DNA of 64,000 bases from Citrobacter amalonaticus (GTDB lineage Bacteria > Pseudomonadota > Gammaproteobacteria > Enterobacterales > Enterobacteriaceae): positions 496,001-560,000 of the forward strand of contig NZ_JAGTXM010000003.1 in NCBI RefSeq assembly GCF_018252635.1, in the 5' to 3' direction. Of the stretch, positions 1 to 9,228 are shown one piece after another. Position numbers and translations under genes: made by a program. A model generated the notes under the pieces. That model did no database searches. It had not been told where the DNA came from and saw only the letters and a list, made by a program, of their open reading frames with translations. Numbering within the stretch: the first letter of the stretch is position 1; every line of letters starts with the position of its first letter.

Positions 1-501
1 CATATCGTCAGTCTGTTGATTGCTCACTTTGTCTTTTTCCGCAGCTTCACGTTTCGCTTTATCAGCGGCGTCACGTTTAGCTTGTTCTGCGGCCTCACGG
101 TCAGCTTTTTGTTGCGCCTCGCGTTTGGCCAGTTCTTCTGCCTCACGACGGGCTTGCTCTTCCGCTTCACGCTGCGCTTGCTCTTCCGCGGCAAGGCGTT
201 CGGCCTCTTGCGGATCACGTTTCACAAAGGTGCGCTTCTTGCGGACTTCGATTTGTACCGATTTGCTTTTTCCACCGGTACCTGGAATGTTCAGGGTGCT
301 ACGCGTTTTACGCTGCAGCGTCAGCTTATCCGGGCCCGAACCATTTTCACGGTTCAGGTGCGCCAGTAAAGTCTGTTTTTCTTGTGCGGACACAGAGTCA
401 TCAGCAGACTTCGGGATACCGGCATCAGCAAATTGCTGTACCAGGCGATCCACGGAGGTCTGTATCTCTGCGGCCAGCGCTTTTACGGTTACATCTGTCA
501 T
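1..501 (-). CDS. infB: Translation initiation factor IF-2, N-terminal part (runs off the left edge)
   Basis: Only the first 167 codons are present; the GTPase core lies outside the window. The visible part starts [20 protein letters not shown], the IF2 N-terminal subdomain, followed from about residue 95 by a long charged helix rich in Glu, Ala, Lys and Arg, as in enterobacterial IF2. IF2 brings fMet-tRNA to the 30S subunit and promotes subunit joining. The ATG at 501 follows a ggaagg ribosome site. It sits 24 bases behind nusA on the same strand, the classic metY-rimP-nusA-infB operon, which places the initiator tRNA and its binding factor in one transcription unit. Confidence 0.97.
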   Translation of the reverse strand, partial: MTDVTVKALAAEIQTSVDRLVQQFADAGIPKSADDSVSAQEKQTLLAHLNRENGSGPDKLTLQRKTRSTLNIPGTGGKSKSVQIEVRKKRTFVKRDPQEAERLAAEEQAQREAEEQARREAEELAKREAQQKADREAAEQAKRDAADKAKREAAEKDKVSNQQTDDM

Positions 502-525
502 GCTGTTCCTTCCTGCTACAGTTTA

Positions 526-2013
526 TTACGCTTCGTCGCCGAACCAGCAAATATTACGGGCAGCCATAATCAGCTCACCGGCTTTTTCGTCGGTCAACCC
601 TTCGATATCAGCCAGATCATCAATGCCCTGTTCGGCGAGATCTTCCAGCGTACAAACACCACGGGCAGCCAGTTTGAAGGCCATATCGCGATCTAATCCT
701 TCCAGATTCAGCAGATCGTCAGCCGGCTTGTTATCACCGAGGCTTTCTTCCTGGGCCAGTGCCAGAGTGGTCAGTGCGTTTTTAGCACGCTCGCGCAGTG
801 CTTCAACGGTCGGCTCATCAAGGCCATCGATTTCCAACAGTTCTTTCATTGGCACGTAGGCCAGTTCTTCCAGGGTTGCGAACCCTTCTTCAACCAGAAC
901 AGTGGCGAACTCTTCATCAATATCGAGATATTTAGTGAAGGTATCGATCGCGGCGTGTGCTTCAGCCTGATGTTTAGCCTGGAGGTCATCAACGGTCATC
1001 ACGTTGAGTTCCCAGCCGCTTAATTGCGAAGCCAGGCGGACGTTCTGACCATTACGTCCAATTGCTTGCGCCAGGTTACCTGCTTCAACGGCGATATCCA
1101 TGGTGTGTTTATCTTCATCCACCACAATAGATGCAACGTCAGCAGGTGCCATCGCGTTAATCACGAACTGCGCCGGGTTATCATCCCACAGGACGATATC
1201 GATGCGCTCGCCGCCCAGTTCGGTCGAAACCGCCTGAACGCGCGCGCCACGCATACCGACACATGCGCCGACCGGGTCGATACGCTTGTCGTTGGTTTTC
1301 ACCGCGATTTTCGCACGAGAACCCGGATCGCGAGCCGCAGCTTTAATTTCAATCACTTCTTCGCCAATTTCCGGCACTTCAATGCGGAACAGTTCGATCA
1401 GCATTTCCGGCTTGGAACGGGTGACGAACAGCTGTGCGCCACGTGCTTCCGGGCGAACGGAGTAAAGAACGCCACGAATACGGTCGCCAGGGCGGAAGTT
1501 TTCACGCGGCAGCATGTCTTCACGCAGGATCACAGCTTCTGCATTGCTGCCCAGATCCAAAGAGATGTTGTCGCGATTCACTTTCTTCACCACGCCGGTG
1601 ATGATTTCACCTTCGTGTTCACGGAACTGATCGACAACCATCGCGCGTTCAGCTTCACGAACCTTCTGTACGATAACCTGTTTTGCGGTCTGGGTCGTGA
1701 TACGGTCAAAGGTCACAGATTCAATTTGATCTTCAACGTAATCGCCCAGATTCAGGCTTTCGTCTTCAAAACGCGCAGCTTCCAGCGTGATTTCTTTCGT
1801 CGGCTGGGTCACTTCTTCAACGATCACCCAACGGCGGAAAGTGTCAAAATCACCGCTTTTACGATCGATTTCTACGCGAACGTCAATCTCTTGTTCATAT
1901 TTTTTCTTTGTCGCTGTAGCCAGCGCACTTTCCAGCGCTTCAAAAATTTTCTCGCGTGGCAGCGCCTTTTCATTGGATACGGCTTCAACAACAGCCAAAA
2001 TTTCTTTGTTCAT
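526..2013 (-). CDS. nusA: Transcription termination/antitermination factor NusA
   Basis: 495 residues, the length of E. coli NusA and nearly the same sequence from [20 protein letters not shown] to the end. NusA binds RNA polymerase and nascent RNA, promotes pausing and hairpin termination, and takes part in N and rRNA antitermination. In order: N-terminal polymerase-binding domain, S1 domain (about 135-200), two KH domains (about 230-345), and two acidic repeat domains after about 360 ([20 protein letters not shown] and the related later copy). Second protein gene of the metY operon. E. coli NusA controls its own operon through the leader terminators, and similar terminators lie upstream here. 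Confidence 0.98.
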   Translation of the reverse strand: MNKEILAVVEAVSNEKALPREKIFEALESALATATKKKYEQEIDVRVEIDRKSGDFDTFRRWVIVEEVTQPTKEITLEAARFEDESLNLGDYVEDQIESVTFDRITTQTAKQVIVQKVREAERAMVVDQFREHEGEIITGVVKKVNRDNISLDLGSNAEAVILREDMLPRENFRPGDRIRGVLYSVRPEARGAQLFVTRSKPEMLIELFRIEVPEIGEEVIEIKAAARDPGSRAKIAVKTNDKRIDPVGACVGMRGARVQAVSTELGGERIDIVLWDDNPAQFVINAMAPADVASIVVDEDKHTMDIAVEAGNLAQAIGRNGQNVRLASQLSGWELNVMTVDDLQAKHQAEAHAAIDTFTKYLDIDEEFATVLVEEGFATLEELAYVPMKELLEIDGLDEPTVEALRERAKNALTTLALAQEESLGDNKPADDLLNLEGLDRDMAFKLAARGVCTLEDLAEQGIDDLADIEGLTDEKAGELIMAARNICWFGDEA

Positions 2014-2040
2014 CGCGGGCTTTTCACCTCATCCAGACTG

Positions 2041-2493
2041 TTAAAAGTGGGGAACCAGGTTCGCCTTCTGGATATTACTCAGCGCGAACACTTCATCTTT
2101 TCCTTCGACTGTGACGGTGATCATTTCACCATCTACCGCTTTGATAACGCCCTGCCATTTACGGCGATTCTGTACCGCCATGCGGAGTACCAGCGACACT
2201 TCTTCACCCAGGAAACGCACATAGTGTTCAGCAGTGAACATTGGGCGGTCGAGCCCCGGAGAGGAGACTTCCAGGTTATAAGCCACAGTAATCGGATCTT
2301 CGACGTCCAGAACTGCGCTCACCTGGTGGCTCACATCAGCACAATCATCAACATTGATGCCATCTTCACTATCAATATAGATGCGCAGTGTGGATGTGCG
2401 ACCGCGAATAAATTCGATGCCGACCAGCTCGTAACCTAAGGCTTCAACTGGTGCTGTAATCATCTCTGTTAATTTTTGCTCTAATGTGGACAA
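2041..2493 (-). CDS. rimP: Ribosome maturation factor RimP
   Basis: RimP binds free 30S subunits and helps late assembly of the 3' (head) domain. The protein matches E. coli RimP from [11 protein letters not shown] to NLVPHF. The chosen start is the TTG at 2493, giving 150 residues as in E. coli; a purine-rich GGGGGTGGG lies just before it. A TTG four codons upstream, at 2505, is in frame but would place the start inside that ribosome site. A rare TTG start keeps expression low. The gene is 27 bases ahead of nusA and directly after two terminators that separate it from metY. Confidence 0.95.
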   Translation of the reverse strand: MSTLEQKLTEMITAPVEALGYELVGIEFIRGRTSTLRIYIDSEDGINVDDCADVSHQVSAVLDVEDPITVAYNLEVSSPGLDRPMFTAEHYVRFLGEEVSLVLRMAVQNRRKWQGVIKAVDGEMITVTVEGKDEVFALSNIQKANLVPHF

Positions 2494-2509
2494 GCCCACC
2501 CCCAAGACA

Positions 2510-2530
2510 TAAAAAAAGGGCCTAAAGCCC
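2510..2530 (-). terminator. Intrinsic terminator just upstream of rimP
   Basis: On the minus strand GGGC-TTTAG-GCCC is followed by seven T. It lies only 17 bases before the rimP TTG and is the second of two terminators between metY and rimP. Readthrough is needed for rimP-nusA-infB expression, so it probably works as an attenuator. Confidence 0.7.
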
Positions 2531-2552
2531 AGTTATTCTGTAGTCAGATAAC

Positions 2553-2577
2553 AAAAAACCCCGATAAATCGGGGCTT
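2553..2577 (-). terminator. Intrinsic terminator between metY and rimP
   Basis: The minus strand reads GCCCCGATTTATCGGGG and then TTTTTT: a stem of at least six pairs (five G-C) with a T tract. It ends most metY transcripts while allowing partial readthrough into rimP-nusA-infB. Confidence 0.8.
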
Positions 2578-2700
2578 TAGATAACTGAACCCTATAACCG
2601 CAACTGCGGTCTGGAGAACCTTCCAAAAGAATTTTTTTCAAATCCAGCTACGAAGGCCATAGTCTTCACAGTATATTTGAAAAAGAACTCTAAGGGAAAG

Positions 2701-2777
<77 letters not shown>

Positions 2778-2834
2778 CCTGAAACGTGGCAAATTTTACT
2801 CGTTTTGGGTAAAAGATGCAAATACTGCTGGGAT

Positions 2835-2853
2835 TTGGTACCGAGGACGGGAC
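2835..2853. repeat. 19-bp copy of the 3' end of tRNA-Leu (leuU) in the metY leader
   Basis: ttggtaccgaggacgggac here is identical to 15199-15217, which is the 3' acceptor/T-arm end of leuU plus one flanking base. The match stops where the leuU T-loop continues with ttgaac. The two copies are direct repeats about 12.4 kb apart, bracketing argG and both accessory cassettes. The copy lies downstream of the metY promoter, so it is transcribed in the metY leader. Confidence 0.75.
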
Positions 2854-2868
2854 GTAAAATCTGCGCGT

Positions 2869-2898
2869 ATTATATTGATTACCCCCCCATTGTGTCAA
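2869..2898 (-). promoter_or_regulatory. Sigma-70 promoter of the metY operon
   Basis: On the minus strand a perfect TTGACA (2893-2898) and a perfect TATAAT (2869-2874) are 18 bases apart. The -10 is followed by a GC-rich ACGCGCAG discriminator, typical of stable-RNA promoters under stringent control. Transcription should start near 2862, giving a leader of about 85 nt before metY. Confidence 0.8.
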
Positions 2899-2988
2899 CC
2901 TTGTTAACAACATAACCTGACACGCTGTCACCAGCGTAATTTGCGGAAAAAAACACGAAACTCTTCCTGTCTCCGTAAAAAGATGATT

Positions 2989-4419
<1,431 letters not shown>

Positions 4420-4433
4420 CGGGTTTAAAATCT

Positions 4434-4461
4434 AAAAAGGCCGCTTTCGCGGCCTTTTTTA
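4434..4461 (+). terminator. Intrinsic terminator of argG
   Basis: AAAAGGCCGCTTTCGCGGCCTTTTTTAT: stem AAGGCCGC/GCGGCCTT, tight loop, six T on the plus strand and A on the other side, so it could work both ways. It separates argG from the accessory region. Confidence 0.85.
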
Positions 4462-4602
4462 TGGGCCCCTGATAAAACCCAGTTGATCTGTTTAATTTGT
4501 ATAAAAAGATCCGCAAACGGGTGGGTATTTCCGGATCGTTCAACAAGACTTTAACCGATCGGCATGACTCCAGGTGCGTGCTTATCAGTCATGTCAACGA
4601 CA

Positions 4603-5283
4603 TCAGAATGTATATTGCAACCCTAAGCGATATCGACTTTCGCGATCGTCTCGTATTGGGGATACCGCAACATTTCCCACCTCGACATAGGGCGTCCATT
4701 GCGCAGAGGCTTTCCATGCAATCCGCCCATTATATTCATAATCCTCTTTCTTATTATCATACTTGATTACGTCACTGTGCTTATAGACGTAATTGGTTTC
4801 AAAGGTGAGCGTCTTCCACCGATATCCCAGCCAGATATCGCCTCGGTTAATATGTTCGTCATCTTTACCTTCACTGGTATCTCGTGCATACTCATAACGA
4901 TACCGTACGGAAAGATATAATCCCGAATCAAAGTTATACCAACCGCGTAAGTACGGTTTATATATTGTTTTAGACGACGTGGTTTCGAACTCTATTCCGG
5001 GTTGTAAATCGATTACCGGAGTCAGTTTGTAGGTGTAATTGAGCGAGTATTCGCTGCCGTTGTCAACAATATCTGATAACGGTTTATCCGTTGAATCTCC
5101 ACCCGATTTAAATTTCCCTTCAACAAAGAATCCCACACCATTCGCAAACCGATGCGAAACCTGAATCCTGTCACGGTGAACTTTGTTATCGTCGAGATAC
5201 TCATGCCTGAAATCAAGCATGACCGCAGTCGAAGAAAAAGCTGTCGAGAATAAAAAGAGGCTTAATACAAGATTCCTTTTCAT
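4603..5283 (-). CDS. KdgM/NanC-family outer-membrane porin
   Basis: 226 residues. There is a signal peptide (MKRNLVLSLFLFSTAFSSTA), then alternating amphipathic strands and a C-terminal Phe (RYRLGLQYTF), the signature of an outer-membrane barrel. The opening MLDFRHEYLDDNKVHRDRIQVSHRF and the aromatic, Arg/Lys-rich strands match the small monomeric KdgM family, whose members (KdgM, NanC, OmpL) pass acidic sugars and other anions. It lies downstream of the galC-like gene on the same strand but is separated by a terminator, so it may depend on readthrough or its own promoter. Base composition is AT-richer than in neighbouring core genes. I infer that it admits the acidic substrate of the adjacent cassette; this is not shown by sequence. 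Confidence 0.85.
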   Translation of the reverse strand: MKRNLVLSLFLFSTAFSSTAVMLDFRHEYLDDNKVHRDRIQVSHRFANGVGFFVEGKFKSGGDSTDKPLSDIVDNGSEYSLNYTYKLTPVIDLQPGIEFETTSSKTIYKPYLRGWYNFDSGLYLSVRYRYEYARDTSEGKDDEHINRGDIWLGYRWKTLTFETNYVYKHSDVIKYDNKKEDYEYNGRIAWKASAQWTPYVEVGNVAVSPIRDDRESRYRLGLQYTF

Positions 5284-5310
5284 AATATTACCCTGTGATA
5301 TTTATTTTTA

Positions 5311-5334
5311 AAAAATCCCAATTTCAGAATTGGT
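5311..5334 (-). terminator. Intrinsic terminator after the galC-like gene
   Basis: The minus strand reads CCAATTCTGAAATTGG followed by GATTTTTT: a six-pair stem and T tract, 140 bases after the galC-like stop and 28 before the porin start. It ends the catabolic operon or attenuates the porin gene. Confidence 0.65.
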
Positions 5335-5473
5335 TGCAGGGGAAATACGCAGCCGTATTTAAACCGTTGCCAGATAACGTCAATAATTCTATTGACTCAC
5401 GTTCTTAAACGACCAGACGTATTTATTCTTATCGTCACTCAATAAGGAGACGTTTCCTTTACAGCAACAACCG

Positions 5474-6169
5474 TTAACGCCAGATATCTTGAATAATTTC
5501 ACATTGCTTACTGGCGAGCTCCCTGTCCACCCAACTGCGGTCAGCGTTACCCGCCCGGGTTGCCAGCAATTTTTTACTGTCAAAAAGCTGATATTTTTCA
5601 GCTTCTGCCAGAAGTGCTCGCGCATCCTGTCGGGCAATAACAATAACGCCATCACCATCGCCGACAATGATATCCCCCGGCATTACCGACATACCGCCGC
5701 AGGATATCGGCACATTAATCTCCCCTGGTCCGTCCTTAAAAGGACCCGCAGGCGTACTTCCCGTCGCGTAAACCGGAAATTCCATCGCCTGAATACTGTA
5801 TAAATCACGCACAGGGCCATCCAGAACGATCCCGCTGGCCTTACGCGTTTGGGCATACGTAATCATGATTTCACCCATCAGCGCCTGGCTATTACCGCCA
5901 TCATTGGAGACCACCAGCACGTCACCCGGAGTCAGGATATTTAATGCCTTATGGACCATTAAGTTATCTCCGGCACGGGCTTTCACTGTCAGAGCTACCC
6001 CAACCATGTTCTCTTTACATGGCAAAGACAGTCGACGAATAGTGCTGTTCATCGCACTGAGTCTTCCCATGCAGTCGGCAATATTCGCTGCCGGGATAGC
6101 TTTAAATGCAGCAATCAGCTCCGGGTCAGGAAGATGACGCTGAGTAAATACTCTGAATCCATTGCTCAT
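5474..6169 (-). CDS. RraA-like aldolase, probable 4-carboxy-4-hydroxy-2-oxoadipate aldolase (GalC/LigK type)
   Basis: 231 residues of the RraA-like fold shared by RNase E inhibitor RraA and the divalent-metal HMG/CHA aldolases. The ring GDNLMVHKALNILTPGDVLVV (about 67-87) and GIVLDGPVRD with the Arg121-Asp122 pair are seen; in the aldolases this pair binds the substrate carboxylate and the metal-bound water. CHA aldolase splits 4-carboxy-4-hydroxy-2-oxoadipate into pyruvate and oxaloacetate, the last step of the gallate/protocatechuate 4,5-cleavage route. Family membership is firm. The exact substrate rests on the neighbours (galB-, galD- and ligI-like genes on the same strand), because the family covers several oxo-acids. 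It starts 14 bases after the carrier gene. Confidence 0.78.
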   Translation of the reverse strand: MSNGFRVFTQRHLPDPELIAAFKAIPAANIADCMGRLSAMNSTIRRLSLPCKENMVGVALTVKARAGDNLMVHKALNILTPGDVLVVSNDGGNSQALMGEIMITYAQTRKASGIVLDGPVRDLYSIQAMEFPVYATGSTPAGPFKDGPGEINVPISCGGMSVMPGDIIVGDGDGVIVIARQDARALLAEAEKYQLFDSKKLLATRAGNADRSWVDRELASKQCEIIQDIWR

Positions 6170-6183
6170 ACTATTTCCTCCTT

Positions 6184-7482
6184 TTATTTGAGTGTCTCAG
6201 AGCGATATTCCACCGCTGAGTTTTTTGACTGCGTATTAAGCGTCTGGCGCATTTGTTCTTTATCAAGAACACCATCCCATGCAGACACCGCAATGGCTGC
6301 GATACCGTTACCGATCAGGTTGACAATCGCCAGTCCGGTTCCGACAAAACGGTGGATACCCAGAATAAGAACCATCCCGGCGACAGGCACTACGGGCAGA
6401 ACAATCAGGGTACTGGTTAACATGACAAATGCCGCCCCCGTCACGCCTGCTGCACCTTTAGAGGTCAACATCGCAACCAGGATCAAGATCATCTGGCTGG
6501 AGAAGGAAAGTTCCGTATTTGTCGCCTGGGCGATAAACAGGATAGCCATCGTCATATACAGATTGGTGCCATTAAGATTGAACGAATACCCTGACGGTAT
6601 GACAAGCGCCACTACCGGTTTTGGGCACCCCATTCGTTCCACTTTTTCCATCAGGTGAGGCAAGACGACCGATGAAGAGCCCGTCCCCAGAATGATCAAC
6701 AGTTCTTCTTTGATATACCGGAGATAAGCGAACAGGCTGAAACGGCAGACGCTGGCGACAGCACCATAAACAACGACCACAAAAACAATCAGCAGCAGAT
6801 AGAAGCCGAAGACCATTTTGACCAGCGGGATCAACGACGCAAGCCCATAGGCACCGATGGTATACGCAATGGCGCCAAATGCCCCAATTGACGACAGTTT
6901 GGAGATCAAATGCACATTATGGAAAAAGACGCGGGACGCACTTTCAACAAACTGAAATACCGGCCGCCCTTTCTCACCGATGGCTGACAAAGAATAACCA
7001 AACAGAATAGACACCATCAGAATGGCCAGCACATTCCCCGAAGAAAAGGCGCTTACAAAGGTTGATGGGATAATACCCATCACGAAAGTCACCACGTTCA
7101 CTTCTTTGGCGCTCTCGGTATATTTACTTATTGCTGAAGTATCCAGAGTGGAAAGCTCAACATTAAATCCGGCGCCAGGCTGGATAACATGGCCGCCAAT
7201 CAGACCGATAATTAAGGCGACAATCGACATTACCGCAAAATAGATCAATGCCTTGCCACCCACCCGACCCAGTTCTTTCATATCGCGCATCCCGGCAATA
7301 CCGGTGACGACGGTACAAAAAATGATCGGGCCAATGATCATGGCTATCAACTTAATGAAGCCATCGCCTAATGGCTTCATTTTTACTGCCAGATCCGGAA
7401 AGAAATAGCCAAGAGAGACACCAATCACAATCCCAACTATTACCTGAAAATAAAGCTCTTTATAAAATGGTTTGCTGGTCAT
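6184..7482 (-). CDS. DAACS-family (DctA-like) carboxylate carrier with altered binding residues
   Basis: 432 residues, clearly of the dicarboxylate/amino acid:cation symporter family: hydrophobic throughout, serine-rich hairpin GTGSSSVVLPHLMEKVE, second hairpin TSKGAAGVTGAAFV, and the YSFNLNGT segment. I chose the ATG at 7482 because GGAGG lies eight bases before it; a GTG five codons upstream would put that site inside the gene. Three normally conserved positions differ. The NLDGT Asp (a sodium ligand) is Asn304, the GID Asp in transmembrane segment 8 is His377, and the substrate-clamping Arg of that segment is Leu384. These were placed by eye against remembered DctA and GltPh. It lies between the ligI- and galC-like genes and is inferred to import the pathway's substrate across the inner membrane. 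Confidence 0.85.
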   Translation of the reverse strand: MTSKPFYKELYFQVIVGIVIGVSLGYFFPDLAVKMKPLGDGFIKLIAMIIGPIIFCTVVTGIAGMRDMKELGRVGGKALIYFAVMSIVALIIGLIGGHVIQPGAGFNVELSTLDTSAISKYTESAKEVNVVTFVMGIIPSTFVSAFSSGNVLAILMVSILFGYSLSAIGEKGRPVFQFVESASRVFFHNVHLISKLSSIGAFGAIAYTIGAYGLASLIPLVKMVFGFYLLLIVFVVVVYGAVASVCRFSLFAYLRYIKEELLIILGTGSSSVVLPHLMEKVERMGCPKPVVALVIPSGYSFNLNGTNLYMTMAILFIAQATNTELSFSSQMILILVAMLTSKGAAGVTGAAFVMLTSTLIVLPVVPVAGMVLILGIHRFVGTGLAIVNLIGNGIAAIAVSAWDGVLDKEQMRQTLNTQSKNSAVEYRSETLK

Positions 7483-7566
7483 CTTATTCACCTCCACATG
7501 TCAATGTGGCTTCAGTAACCTCTGAACACTCAAATCCGTATAAAAAGTCAAAGCCTCTGGTCGAGC

Positions 7567-8448
7567 TTATGCCTCAACAGGCGTAAAACCATAGATACGG
7601 ACAGGGTTTTCGACGAGCAGTTTGCGGCGCATGTGCTCATCCTCACAGAAATCCAGCATCAGATTGACCAGTTCACCGTCGTTAGGCATGTCATTACTGA
7701 TATTGGGATGTGGCCAGTCGGTTCCCCACAACACCCGATCCGGGGCGGTTTCAATCAATGCGCGGGCAAAAGGAATGGCATCATTGAATGGCCGAATGCC
7801 TGCAGAAATACGCTCTGAGCCGCTGACTTTAACCCATGCAAACGGATTGTCTCGCATGAGGTGCAGTAACTGCTGGAAGGGCTTTTGCTCAAGACCTGAC
7901 GCGGTTTTCGCGCGACCCATATGATCGATAATGAACGGAATATCAATTTTGCTAATCACGTCGGAATAGGTAACGATATCCTGCGCGTCCAGATGCAGCA
8001 CAACATGCCAGCCCAGGTCTTTAACACGGCGCAGAACCGAGAAAAAACGGGGGAGATCGGGGGCGCCGCCAAGGTGTTGAACGAAGTTAAATCGAACCCC
8101 TCGCACCCCACCAGTATGGAGCCGCTCCAGTTCGGCATCACTTTCATCGCCATTGACCATGGCAACGCCGAGATAACGTCCTTTGCTTCGGGCGATAGCA
8201 TCCAACATCGCGCTGTTATCAGTACCATGACAGCTGGCCTGGACAATCACGGCCCGGCTAATGCCCAGCCAGTCATGCAGCGCCATCAGCTTTTCAAACG
8301 GAGCATCTTCCGGGGTGTATTTCCGGTTTGGCCCGTAGGGGAAGATACTGCCAGGACCAAACACATGGCAATGCGCGTCACACGCACCGGGCGGTAATAT
8401 CTCCCTCGGTTTAATCGGGCTGGGATCGGGTGATTTGCAGCTTTTCAT
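7567..8448 (-). CDS. 2-Pyrone-4,6-dicarboxylate hydrolase (LigI-like amidohydrolase)
   Basis: 293 residues, the length of Sphingobium LigI, and closely similar as I recall that sequence. LigI opens 2-pyrone-4,6-dicarboxylate (PDC) to 4-carboxy-2-hydroxymuconate / 4-oxalomesaconate without needing a metal. Landmarks: DAHCHVFGP with His26 and His28, Tyr44, VQASCHGTDN with His74, RFNF with Arg119, IDHMGR with His176 and Arg179, and WGTDWPHPN with Asp244, the expected general acid/base. These cover the barrel ends and the substrate-carboxylate contacts known for LigI. It lies 26 bases after the galB-like gene in the same operon. Other amidohydrolase-superfamily lactonases are possible, but the ASCHGTDN and RFNF motifs favour LigI. 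Confidence 0.85.
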   Translation of the reverse strand: MKSCKSPDPSPIKPREILPPGACDAHCHVFGPGSIFPYGPNRKYTPEDAPFEKLMALHDWLGISRAVIVQASCHGTDNSAMLDAIARSKGRYLGVAMVNGDESDAELERLHTGGVRGVRFNFVQHLGGAPDLPRFFSVLRRVKDLGWHVVLHLDAQDIVTYSDVISKIDIPFIIDHMGRAKTASGLEQKPFQQLLHLMRDNPFAWVKVSGSERISAGIRPFNDAIPFARALIETAPDRVLWGTDWPHPNISNDMPNDGELVNLMLDFCEDEHMRRKLLVENPVRIYGFTPVEA

Positions 8449-8474
8449 GGGGCCTCCTTAGGCATTATTTTTCA

Positions 8475-9200
8475 TCAAGAAAACTGGGCGGTAACCTGCG
8501 GGAAAATACGCTGATAACCTTCGGCATATTTGATTTTCAAATCTGAATTTCTCGACGCCTGCACGCCGCGCTGCAACGCGACTCGGGTGTAGTACTCCCA
8601 AAGATGTTCCTGCGCCGCCATGGATTCCATCGCTTCACGCTTGGTTTGCCATACTTCGCTGATATCCAACAGCACTTCTGGTTTCCATTCACATTGTTCG
8701 GGTTGATGAGGTTCAAACAGAAAGACGGGCGGTGCGCCAATCACTGCCTTTTCAGGATGGTGGCCGTGCGCCTGGGCAACGATACGCGCTTCCTGAGCGA
8801 TATGCGTCGCCATTGGGTGGTCGAAGTTGTAGGGATCTTTCAACGAATGCGTCAGCACAAACTCAGGTTTGAGTTCACGATACAAATCAGCGAGGGCAAA
8901 GAGAACGTCATCATTGACTCGCATGGGATAGTCACCGACATCCATAAAATGGATCGTTCTGGCACCCAGGATTCCAGCAGCCTTCCGCGCTTCCTTCTCC
9001 CTTTCCTGTTTCACGGTGGTCATCTCCATGCCTGGCTGACGCCAGAGTTTGGCGGATTCACCACGCTCACCAAACGACAGGCAAACAATATGCATGTCCC
9101 AGCCACGAGCGGCATATAGCGCAATGGCACCACCCGCGCGCCAGACAAAATCAGCGGAATGAGCGCTGACGACCAAAGCGGTTTTAGGTTGCGTATTCAT
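8475..9200 (-). CDS. PIG-L family hydratase, probable 4-oxalomesaconate hydratase (GalB-like)
   Basis: 241 residues of the PIG-L/LmbE fold. GalB of Pseudomonas putida, a zinc-dependent member, adds water to 4-oxalomesaconate to give 4-carboxy-4-hydroxy-2-oxoadipate. The first metal motif is SAHSADFVWRAGGAI (His14, Asp17) instead of the AHPDDE of the sugar deacetylases; this variant is what I expect of GalB-type hydratases. The later NFDHPMATH (His128, His133) would complete the metal site. The ATG at 9200 was chosen because aggagg precedes it; an in-frame ATG at 9251 would overlap the preceding gene and lacks a ribosome site. It follows the galD-like gene by 28 bases. Confidence 0.82.
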   Translation of the reverse strand: MNTQPKTALVVSAHSADFVWRAGGAIALYAARGWDMHIVCLSFGERGESAKLWRQPGMEMTTVKQEREKEARKAAGILGARTIHFMDVGDYPMRVNDDVLFALADLYRELKPEFVLTHSLKDPYNFDHPMATHIAQEARIVAQAHGHHPEKAVIGAPPVFLFEPHQPEQCEWKPEVLLDISEVWQTKREAMESMAAQEHLWEYYTRVALQRGVQASRNSDLKIKYAEGYQRIFPQVTAQFS

Positions 9201-9228
9201 ATTTCTTCCTCCTGTAAGAGCTAACAAA

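Noticed and set aside
1024-2439. 471-codon plus-strand frame across nusA and rimP
   Set aside because: Shadow frame spanning two real genes and their gap. It has no ribosome site and an Asn/Phe/His-rich random-looking product.
5389-5667. 92-codon minus-strand frame overlapping the galC-like 3' end
   Set aside because: Mostly a second frame of the galC-like gene, without family likeness or a start signal.
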